The notes under the pieces are model-generated. The model did no database searches. It worked only from the letters and a program-made list of their open reading frames with translations, and was not told the origin of the DNA. From contig PAAN01000031.1 of the NCBI GenBank assembly GCA_002699365.1, positions 1-38,226 on the forward strand: a stretch of DNA of 38,226 bases, read 5' to 3'. Numbering within the stretch: position 1 is the first letter of the stretch; every line of letters starts with the position of its first letter. Of the stretch, positions 18,765 to 26,159 are shown piece after piece. The DNA comes from Coraliomargarita sp. GTDB taxonomy: Bacteria; Verrucomicrobiota; Verrucomicrobiia; Opitutales; Coraliomargaritaceae. A program made the position numbers and the translations under genes.

Positions 18765-20600
18765 ATGAAAGAAATGTCTACTCTCGAGCAACTTCGCCAT
18801 TCCTGCTCGCATGTTCTAGCAACTGCAGTGCTACGCCTGTATCCAAAAACTCAACTCGACATCGGTCCACCTACTGAAAATGGTTTCTATTACGATATGG
18901 ACCTCGACCAAAAACTCGATGCCAGCGACTTAGAGGCCATCGAGAGTGAGATGAAAAAAATCATTAAAGAAAATCAAAAGTTTATTCGCATTGAATGCTC
19001 GCGCGAAGAAGCATTCGAAAAAATTAAAGGATTCGGTCAGGAGCGCTACAAATCAGGCCGCCTTAAAGACATTCCAGAAGGTGAGACAATTAGCTTTTAC
19101 CAAAATGGAGAATTCATAGATCTTTGCGCTGGTAGTCATGTTAGTTATACTAAAAAAATAAAAGCCTTTAAACTGCTTTCTATTGCAGGAGCCTATCACC
19201 GTGGAAACGAGAAAAATAAGCAACTTCAACGTATTTACGGAACTGCTTTTGAGTCCAAGGAAGCGCTAGCTGATTATTTAGAACAGTTAGAACAGGCCCG
19301 CGCACGCGACCACCGCAAGCTCGGTAAAGAGCTAGGATTGTTTACTATAGATAATGATGTCGGACAGGGACTGATTTTATGGAAGCCTGCTGGCGCGATC
19401 ATACGCGAAGCACTCACTGATTTTATAACCGATGAACTTCGTGCTGCCGACTATGGCATTGTCTATACCCCTCATATTGGAAAACTCGATCTGTTTCGTA
19501 CATCCGGCCACTTCCCCTATTATAAGGAAAGCCAGTTTGCGGCTATTCCTGAACGCGACGAATTTGATAAAGTCGCACAAAGCGGTGTTTCAGCCGGGGA
19601 TTATGCAAGCCAGCTCGAGAGTGGCGAAATGGATGGCTTTATGCTCCGTCCAATGAACTGCCCAATGCATATTAAGATCTACGATTCAGAGCCGCATAGT
19701 TACCGTGACTTACCTGTACGTCTAGCAGAGTTCGGAACCGTTTATCGTTGGGAAAAATCTGGAGAACTGAACGGCATGACCCGAGTTCGTGGTTTCACTC
19801 AAGACGATGCTCATATCTTTTGTACGGAAGATCAACTTGCAGAAGAAATTAAAGGCTGCTTGGACCTGGTAAAAACAGTATTTCAGACTCTTGATATGGC
19901 GGACTATCGAGTCCGAGTCTCTCTTCGAGATCCAGACAGCAGTAAATACGTGGGAGAATTAGAGTCTTGGGATAAAGCCGAAGAAGCGCTACTTCGAATC
20001 GTCCGTGAGTTAGGCGTTAATTACACAGAGGAACCTGGGGAAGCGGCCTTCTACGGGCCCAAGATTGATTTTGTGATCAGGGACGTACTTGGCCGAGAAT
20101 GGCAGCTTGGAACCGTTCAAGTCGACTATAACCTACCAGAGAGATTTGATCTAAGCTATATTGGCGCAGACAATGAAAAACATCGCCCTGTTATGATCCA
20201 CCGCGCTCCATTCGGATCACTCGAGCGCTTCTGTGGCGTATTAATTGAACACTTTGCTGGTAGCTTCCCGACATGGTTAGCGCCTGAACAGGTTCGTATT
20301 CTGCCAATGAACGATGACCTCGTCCCTGAAGCGCGGGCAATTGAAAAACTATTTAGAGCAGCTAAGATTCGCGTTAGTGTAGATGCTGTAGCCGATAAGC
20401 TAGGTGCTAAGATACGTAAATGCCACGTCGATAAAGTGCCCAATTTTCTAGTACTAGGACGTCAAGAAGCCGAGCAAGGCTTGGTGAAGGTTAACTCACG
20501 CGCGAACAAAGCTCTAGAGGGATTTAAGACACCTAAAGAATTTCTTGGAGAACTTCTGGAAAACATTGCTAATAAAACTCTGCCCGACCCAAAAGACTAG
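18765..20600 (+). CDS. thrS: Threonyl-tRNA synthetase lacking the TGS domain
   Basis: 611 residues from the ATG at 18765. The open frame extends back to 18630 but would overlap the lactonase gene and adds unconserved sequence. It charges tRNA-Thr (class II). The N2 editing domain starts at once: LRHSCSHVLATAVLRLYPKT (HxxxH) with DLCAGSHVSYT (CxxxH), so Ser-tRNA-Thr proofreading should be intact. The catalytic core has LRPMNCPMHIKIY (zinc Cys), TRVRGFTQDDAHIFC and IHRAPFGSLERFCGVLIEH; the anticodon domain ends the protein. Most bacterial ThrRS have an extra N-terminal TGS domain of about 60 residues, absent here; cyanobacterial enzymes are a known TGS-less case. yhbY overlaps the stop codon. 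Confidence 0.95.
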   Translation: MKEMSTLEQLRHSCSHVLATAVLRLYPKTQLDIGPPTENGFYYDMDLDQKLDASDLEAIESEMKKIIKENQKFIRIECSREEAFEKIKGFGQERYKSGRLKDIPEGETISFYQNGEFIDLCAGSHVSYTKKIKAFKLLSIAGAYHRGNEKNKQLQRIYGTAFESKEALADYLEQLEQARARDHRKLGKELGLFTIDNDVGQGLILWKPAGAIIREALTDFITDELRAADYGIVYTPHIGKLDLFRTSGHFPYYKESQFAAIPERDEFDKVAQSGVSAGDYASQLESGEMDGFMLRPMNCPMHIKIYDSEPHSYRDLPVRLAEFGTVYRWEKSGELNGMTRVRGFTQDDAHIFCTEDQLAEEIKGCLDLVKTVFQTLDMADYRVRVSLRDPDSSKYVGELESWDKAEEALLRIVRELGVNYTEEPGEAAFYGPKIDFVIRDVLGREWQLGTVQVDYNLPERFDLSYIGADNEKHRPVMIHRAPFGSLERFCGVLIEHFAGSFPTWLAPEQVRILPMNDDLVPEARAIEKLFRAAKIRVSVDAVADKLGAKIRKCHVDKVPNFLVLGRQEAEQGLVKVNSRANKALEGFKTPKEFLGELLENIANKTLPDPKD

Positions 20601-20893
20601 TGGAACAGCCTAAAGAATTGTCTAGCGCTGAAAAAAAAGAGCTGCGAGGTATCGCACAGCGCCTAAAGCCCCATCTACAAATTGGTAAAAATGGATTGAG
20701 CGAACCAGTGCTAGGAGAAATCGAAATGGCTCTTAATAAGAATGGCTTAATTAAAATACGCTTTGAAACAGATCGCAAAAATATAGGCTCTCTGTGCAGT
20801 GAAATTTCTGAAAAAACGACCAGTGAATATGTAGGAGGTGTCGGCAAAGTAGGTATTTTTTTTCGTGATATGCCAGCAGACGAAAAGCTCTAG
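20600..20893 (+). CDS. yhbY: YhbY/CRS1-type RNA-binding protein
   Basis: 97 residues, a single CRM (CRS1-YhbY) domain. It begins with GTG whose G is the last base of the thrS TAG stop, so it is translationally coupled to thrS. The family associates with pre-50S ribosomes. The KH-like loop GxxG is present in LQIGKNGLSEPVL, after LRGIAQRLKPH, and the fold ends with YVGGVGKVGIFFRD. Coupling to thrS and the next gene (HD ribonuclease-like) places it in a translation/RNA group. No Shine-Dalgarno is needed or seen. Confidence 0.92.
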   Translation: MEQPKELSSAEKKELRGIAQRLKPHLQIGKNGLSEPVLGEIEMALNKNGLIKIRFETDRKNIGSLCSEISEKTTSEYVGGVGKVGIFFRDMPADEKL

Positions 20894-20953
20894 AACTTCT
20901 GCTTTTTGTTTACCCTCTTTACAGTTAAAATTAGATCCACTATAGAGTAAATA

Positions 20954-21946
20954 ATGTCTGATTATAGCACTGTTAAGAAACTCAAGCTAATTGGTAAAGA
21001 TTTGGCGGTTCCTTTCCGTAGTATATTACTGCTTCAAAAAAAAACTACTCGGTCTTCGCGTAACGGAAACCCGTTTATTAATATACAAGTCGGTGATTCG
21101 AGTGGTAGTTTTAATGCGAATGCATTTGAGAATACTCCTGCCTATGAGGTTCTACATACCGCAAATGAAGGGTGTATTTTAAGGATTTGTGGAAAGACAG
21201 AATACTATCCTAAAGAAAATGGTCAATTTTCACCAAAACTAGATGCAGTCGAAGTGATTACCAAAGAAGAAGCAGAAACTGAAGGAGCCTTCGAAAATTT
21301 AGTGGAGACGCCGCCAGAATCGGAGACTGAGTTGTGGGCTCATCTTGAAGACGCGATTGCTGCAATTGAACATCCACAACTTCAAGAGACTGTACAACGT
21401 GTTATGGATGAACTTGGTGATCATTTCCGAGTTTGCCCAGCTGCAGTGAATATGCATCATGCCTATCGCAATGGACTACTCGAGCATACCGTACACATGG
21501 TACGTGCTGCTCGAGCTCTGCTGCCACTCTATTTAGAAGTAGATGCAGATTTAGCCATAGCTGGAATCCTTTTACACGACATCGGCAAACTCGAAGAATA
21601 CGAAGGTGATTTTGCCGCTCGTGTCAGTCGTGTAGGTATCCTACAAGGCCATGTGGTGCTTGGATTTCGAGTCGTACGTAAAGCAGCACTTCAATCGAAA
21701 CTAAACGCAGACTTAACCGAACGCCTCGAGCATATTATATTAAGTCATCAAGGCGAAAAAGAATGGGGCGCTGCGGCAATGGCTGCGACTCCAGAAGCAG
21801 TCTTTGTTTCTATGGTTGATAATTTAGATGCAAAAATGGGAATGGTACAGCGCGTACTGCGTAACACTGCTACGACAGAAACATTTTCTGACTATTTGGC
21901 TGGCCTACAAACTCGCGTTTTAATTACTCCACCAGACAAAAGCTAG
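20954..21946 (+). CDS. OB-fold/HD-domain 3'-5' exoribonuclease-like protein (YhaM-like)
   Basis: 330 residues. The N-terminal 110 or so form an OB-fold nucleic-acid-binding domain (GNPFINIQVGDSSGSFNANA, GCILRICGKTEYYP). An HD domain follows at about 165-300, with HHAYRNGLLEHTVHMVRAA, the HD pair in AGILLHDIGKLEEYEG and the later metal His residues in ILQGHVVLG and HIILSHQGEKEWG. This architecture is that of B. subtilis YhaM, a 3'-5' exoribonuclease. It lies 60 bp after yhbY in the cysS-thrS run and converges on lysS. The gap to lysS holds a small GGCAC/GTGCC hairpin without a T tract. Confidence 0.88.
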   Translation: MSDYSTVKKLKLIGKDLAVPFRSILLLQKKTTRSSRNGNPFINIQVGDSSGSFNANAFENTPAYEVLHTANEGCILRICGKTEYYPKENGQFSPKLDAVEVITKEEAETEGAFENLVETPPESETELWAHLEDAIAAIEHPQLQETVQRVMDELGDHFRVCPAAVNMHHAYRNGLLEHTVHMVRAARALLPLYLEVDADLAIAGILLHDIGKLEEYEGDFAARVSRVGILQGHVVLGFRVVRKAALQSKLNADLTERLEHIILSHQGEKEWGAAAMAATPEAVFVSMVDNLDAKMGMVQRVLRNTATTETFSDYLAGLQTRVLITPPDKS

Positions 21947-22055
21947 TCGCATTGAGTAAACACGAAAGGACGGCACAAAGTGCCTCACAAGGCGCCATAT
22001 AAATTGATTTTTGATCAGCCACACGTGCGATCTGGTAAACACTGTCCTAAGAAGC

Positions 22056-23537
22056 TCAACTCAGCGGCTTGAGACTTGGAAACAAAATTGTATCTCGAAT
22101 GCTTTCGGCGCCTGTGAGCAAAATAACTAGCCGGTCTATCCCAAGGCCCATACCACCAGCTGGAGGCATACCGTGCTCCAAAGCATTGATAAAATCTGTA
22201 TCCATATCCTGGACTTCCTCGCCTATCTGCTCGGTAAACATTTTCTTTTGTATAATAGGATCGTTTTGCTCAGAATATGCAGGCGCAATCTCTTGACCGT
22301 TAATACATAGCTCAAATACATCAATTGTCGTGGCATCATCCTGAGTGATTTTTGCTAAAGGGCAGAGCTCTCGAGGTATATGAGTTACGAAGGTTGGCTG
22401 AATCAGTCCTGGTTCAATCAATTTCTCAAACACGTTGTTAGTGATTTCGTAGTCTTCTAAAGCACCGTCAACCTCGATACCCAAAGCGCGTGCTTTTTCA
22501 AGCTTTTCGGTACGATCTAGGCTAAACCAGCCGGCATCTTCAGTCGCTTCGAGTATAAGATCCTTATACTTAGCCTCACGCCATTGCCCACCAAGATCTA
22601 TTACGGTGCCGTCTGGCCGAGCAATTTTGAGCGTGCCGATGACAGTCTTTGCCACATGCTGAATTAGACTTTGAGTAAGCTCCATCATCCCACGGAAATC
22701 AGTATACGCTTGGTACAGTTCGAGCATAGTAAATTCAGGATTATGACGACGCGATAAGCCCTCGTTACGAAAGACACGACCGATTTCAAAAACACGCTCC
22801 TCACCACCAACAAGCATCCGCTTTAGATATAACTCTAGTGCTATACGCATGTAGAACTGACAATCGAGGGCATTGAAGTGTGTAGTGAAAGGACGAGCCG
22901 CTGCGCCACCTGCTACGCCTTGTAATACGGGTGTCTCCACTTCTTGAAAGTCACGCTCCCATAGAAATTGGCGCATTTGCTTAATAATGGCTGCACGCTG
23001 CTTAAAGCGATTGCGAGACTCTTCATTTACAATTAAATCTAAATAACGTTGACGATAAATTTTTTCATCATCTTTAAGCCCTGACCATTTTTCAGGAAGT
23101 GGTCGTAATGCTTTAGAGACCAAGGTATAACTTTTTGCTCGAACAGTGATCTCTCCAGTCTTCGTTTTAAATAAATGACCACTGACTCCTATAATGTCAC
23201 CAAGGTCTAATTTCTTAAAATAGGTATTGTATTCACCTTCGGCCAGCTCGTCTCGAGTTACATAACACTGAATTTGGCCTGCACTATCTTGAATTTTAAT
23301 GAAGCTTGCTTTGCCCATTACTCGGAAAACAACAATACGCCCTGCTACCTTTACCAGCGCTTGATCCGAATCTTCTAAATTCTCATCATATGCGGCGATA
23401 GCCTCAGCTGTAGCATGCGTCTTATCAAAATTTGCAGCGAATGGATTGCGCCCAGCTGTGCATAGATTTTCGAGCTTCTGAAGGCGGACTGCATATAAAT
23501 CATGCGTATTGTCCTGATTGTCATTTGTATCAGTCAT
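22056..23537 (-). CDS. lysS: Lysyl-tRNA synthetase, class II
   Basis: 493 residues from the ATG at 23537 (MTDTNDNQDN), close to the family's usual length. An in-frame ATG 16 codons upstream (23585) is also possible; it is preferred less because the added residues do not resemble family N-termini. It charges tRNA-Lys. The N-terminal OB anticodon domain (about 45-150) contains VAGRIVVFRVMGKASFIKIQ. The class II motifs are RQRYLDLIVNEESRNRF, GRVFRNEGLSRRHNPEFTML and GMGLGIDRLVILLTG. It is a single gene facing the HD gene and divergent from dinG. Confidence 0.96.
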   Translation of the reverse strand: MTDTNDNQDNTHDLYAVRLQKLENLCTAGRNPFAANFDKTHATAEAIAAYDENLEDSDQALVKVAGRIVVFRVMGKASFIKIQDSAGQIQCYVTRDELAEGEYNTYFKKLDLGDIIGVSGHLFKTKTGEITVRAKSYTLVSKALRPLPEKWSGLKDDEKIYRQRYLDLIVNEESRNRFKQRAAIIKQMRQFLWERDFQEVETPVLQGVAGGAAARPFTTHFNALDCQFYMRIALELYLKRMLVGGEERVFEIGRVFRNEGLSRRHNPEFTMLELYQAYTDFRGMMELTQSLIQHVAKTVIGTLKIARPDGTVIDLGGQWREAKYKDLILEATEDAGWFSLDRTEKLEKARALGIEVDGALEDYEITNNVFEKLIEPGLIQPTFVTHIPRELCPLAKITQDDATTIDVFELCINGQEIAPAYSEQNDPIIQKKMFTEQIGEEVQDMDTDFINALEHGMPPAGGMGLGIDRLVILLTGAESIRDTILFPSLKPLS

Positions 23538-23696
23538 ATTACCAGCACGCGAAAATGCCTCGCTCGAGTAGAATGGCAAGGTCATTTAAAAAGCTAACTA
23601 ACAAAGATAATAAAATGATTTCTACAAAAAAATTAAAAAAACTAGCCAATTCGTGCTCCTATGCTTCCTTATAAGTAACTGACTGCAAAGCATTAT

Positions 23697-25775
23697 ATGA
23701 TAGGACTCATCGAAAACACTGGAACACCACGCGAAGTCGGATATTTAGTCAGTCTTGTTGACTCAATTTTTAAAGAAGGCGGATCACTGCAAACAGTGCT
23801 TGGATTAGATCATCGACCACAGCAAGCAGCTATGGCGCTCTCGGTTGCATGCTCCTTTGAATCCAATCAATCTCTTCTTGTTGAAGCGGGGACTGGCGTC
23901 GGTAAGAGCCTCGCATATTTAATTCCTGGAATCCTACACTCCGTCGACTCAGAGCGACCCTTCATTATATCTAGTCAAACCATTACGCTTCAGGAACAAA
24001 TCCGAAATAAGGATCTTAAAATTTGCCAGCAGCTATTTAAACAAGTAGAAGGATTACAGCGTTACGCCAATTTTAAGACCGCTCTTATGGTTGGACGAGG
24101 CAACTATTGCTGCACTACACGCTTAGGAAATGCTCTAAAAGATACTCAATCTAAGCAGACTGAAATTTTTCCTACCGAGCAAAAGCAAGAGCTACTGCGA
24201 TTAGCAAAATGGTCATCGGCTTGCTCGAGTGGAGTCATCCAAGAACTCACGCCTCCTGCCCTACCTGAAGTTTGGGATGCGGTCAACGCGGACAGTTCTT
24301 CTTGCTCACGCAAGAATTGTGACCCATCAATTTGCTTTTACCAGCGTGCCCGCAAGCAACTACTAGGGGCAAATTGTGTCATCGTTAACCATAGTCTACT
24401 TTTTTCCTTAATCAGTGCAGGCATGCCGCCAAAGGGCAGTTCTCGGGGTGTACTTCTTGCCGATGATTTTGTAGTACTCGATGAAGCACATCGAGTACCT
24501 ACTATTGCTACCGATCACTTTGGTATCCACGTTAGTTCTTATTCAGTCGATCGAGCACTCAAGCGCCTCTACAATCCTCGTACTAAGCGTGGAATATTCA
24601 AGAAGAATGGAAGTCAGTGGGATCTAAATGCGGTGAATGAGGCAATCGTAGCCAGTCGAGAATTTTTTGCGTACATTGGTGAGGTCATCCTTTGCAAAAA
24701 ACCCATTCTGCGTATTCATGAGCCAAACTTCTGCGATAACATAATCTCTGGACCACTCAAAGAAGTTGCGGAGCGTATAGCAGCTATTGTTCAAAAGATT
24801 GATGACGAGCGGATGCAAGATGAATTAAAGGATCACCGCAGTCGTATGCTTAGCTATCAAGACACGATCAATGGCTTTATACAAATTGCTGAGAACGATC
24901 ATGTACACTGGATCGAGCGCGGCGGAAAAAAGGGTCAGATCGTCACCTTGCGTAGCGCCCCGCTCAATGTTGCACCCGCCTTGCGCGAGGCGCTCTTTAG
25001 TCGTCATACTGGGGTAGTTTTAACAAGTGCTACGCTTTCAGATGGACAAAATATGGACAGTTACCAATCAAAAGTTGGTGGAGATGGTGCGGAAACACAA
25101 ATCGAGTCCTCTCCATTTAATTACAATAAGAATTGCCGTATTTATATAGCAACCGATTCTCCATTACCAGAGCCGGGGGCAGGTCGGCTTGATCTCGACT
25201 ATCTATCCAATATGATTACATGGTGCAGTCACCATCACAGCGGTGGATCGCTTGTTCTGTTTACTAGTCATTTTGATCTGCGCCAAGTTCGTGAGCGTAC
25301 AGAAGCCTTTTTTAAAAAAATAAAGCGTCCACTGTTCTGTCAGGGATACGAGTCTTCCCGCAGTGAGCTAGTCAGAAAATTTCAAAATTCAAACAACGGA
25401 ATTTTATTTGGAACCGATAGCTATTGGACTGGTATTGATATTCCAGGCCCTGCTCTCTCACAAGTAATCATTGCAAGACTCCCATTTGAGAACCCAAACC
25501 ATCCTGTAAGTGAAGCACGTAATGAGTATATTAACTCATTAGGTGGCCATCCGTTCAACGACCTTATCATTCCAGAAGCTCTCGTACGTTTTCGGCAAGG
25601 CATGGGGCGCCTGATTCGTCGCCATGAAGACCGAGGATCTATCGTTATTTTAGACTCAAGAATTGTCTCCAAGCCGTATGGTCGCCAATTTATTGAAGCT
25701 CTGCCGACTCGTGACTATAAACGATTCAATCGTCATAACCGCGAAAGTATTTTTATTTCACCTTCCGCCGAATAG
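23697..25775 (+). CDS. dinG: DinG-like ATP-dependent DNA helicase (XPD-type, Fe-S)
   Basis: 692 residues (E. coli DinG about 716), superfamily 2. Walker A is LLVEAGTGVGKSLAYLIPG (K70) and the DEAH box is VVLDEAHRV. The XPD-type Fe-S insertion is seen in cysteines around GRGNYCCTTRL and SSSCSRKNCDPSICFYQRAR, so the cluster should form. Motif VI is RFRQGMGRLIRRHED. DinG/XPD helicases unwind 5'-3' on forked DNA, R-loops or G-quadruplexes. The gene leads a plus-strand group with a small TPR gene and the addB/addA pair. It could equally be a YoaA-like paralogue; the family is sure, the exact orthology less so. Confidence 0.9.
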   Translation: MIGLIENTGTPREVGYLVSLVDSIFKEGGSLQTVLGLDHRPQQAAMALSVACSFESNQSLLVEAGTGVGKSLAYLIPGILHSVDSERPFIISSQTITLQEQIRNKDLKICQQLFKQVEGLQRYANFKTALMVGRGNYCCTTRLGNALKDTQSKQTEIFPTEQKQELLRLAKWSSACSSGVIQELTPPALPEVWDAVNADSSSCSRKNCDPSICFYQRARKQLLGANCVIVNHSLLFSLISAGMPPKGSSRGVLLADDFVVLDEAHRVPTIATDHFGIHVSSYSVDRALKRLYNPRTKRGIFKKNGSQWDLNAVNEAIVASREFFAYIGEVILCKKPILRIHEPNFCDNIISGPLKEVAERIAAIVQKIDDERMQDELKDHRSRMLSYQDTINGFIQIAENDHVHWIERGGKKGQIVTLRSAPLNVAPALREALFSRHTGVVLTSATLSDGQNMDSYQSKVGGDGAETQIESSPFNYNKNCRIYIATDSPLPEPGAGRLDLDYLSNMITWCSHHHSGGSLVLFTSHFDLRQVRERTEAFFKKIKRPLFCQGYESSRSELVRKFQNSNNGILFGTDSYWTGIDIPGPALSQVIIARLPFENPNHPVSEARNEYINSLGGHPFNDLIIPEALVRFRQGMGRLIRRHEDRGSIVILDSRIVSKPYGRQFIEALPTRDYKRFNRHNRESIFISPSAE

Positions 25776-25801
25776 CTTAACCAACAAAACCTATATTTAA
25801 G

Positions 25802-26107
25802 ATGAAGAAATCTGCAGTATTTCAGCCAAAAGTTGACAGTAATCCAGATAATATGCTTTTCCGCTTTAGTCTTGGTCAAGCACTCTTCGATGAAGGAAAA
25901 ACTCAAGTTTGTATACCTCATTTAGAGCGCTGTGTGCAATCACGATCGGACTGGATGCTACCTCGTATTTTACTCGGCAAGGCGCTTCTTGCTAACGGCG
26001 AATCGGCGCACGCAAAGAGTCGATTAAAAGAAGCGCTGCAATTAGCAATTGAGCAGCACCATGATGACCCAGCCGAAGAATTACGATCCCTGCTGGCAGA
26101 TCTTTAA
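25802..26107 (+). CDS. Small TPR protein
   Basis: 101 residues, 26 bp after the dinG-like gene. Nearly the whole chain is TPR-like helix pairs: DNMLFRFSLGQALFDEGKTQ with CIPHLERCVQSRSDW, then LPRILLGKALLANGESAHAK with SRLKEALQLAIEQH. It has no signal peptide and should be cytoplasmic. Its place in the dinG-addB-addA group suggests a protein-protein role, but it may simply ride in the operon. The function is unknown. The ATG has no Shine-Dalgarno. Confidence 0.8.
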   Translation: MKKSAVFQPKVDSNPDNMLFRFSLGQALFDEGKTQVCIPHLERCVQSRSDWMLPRILLGKALLANGESAHAKSRLKEALQLAIEQHHDDPAEELRSLLADL

Positions 26108-26159
26108 GCGCAACATACCAAGATAATAATTGATAAATAAATGCTCTAAAACATCTTCT

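Noticed and set aside
21972..21984. GGCAC/GTGCC hairpin between the HD gene and lysS
   Set aside because: It is a 5-bp stem with a 3-base loop and no T tract on either strand, so it is not convincing as a terminator.
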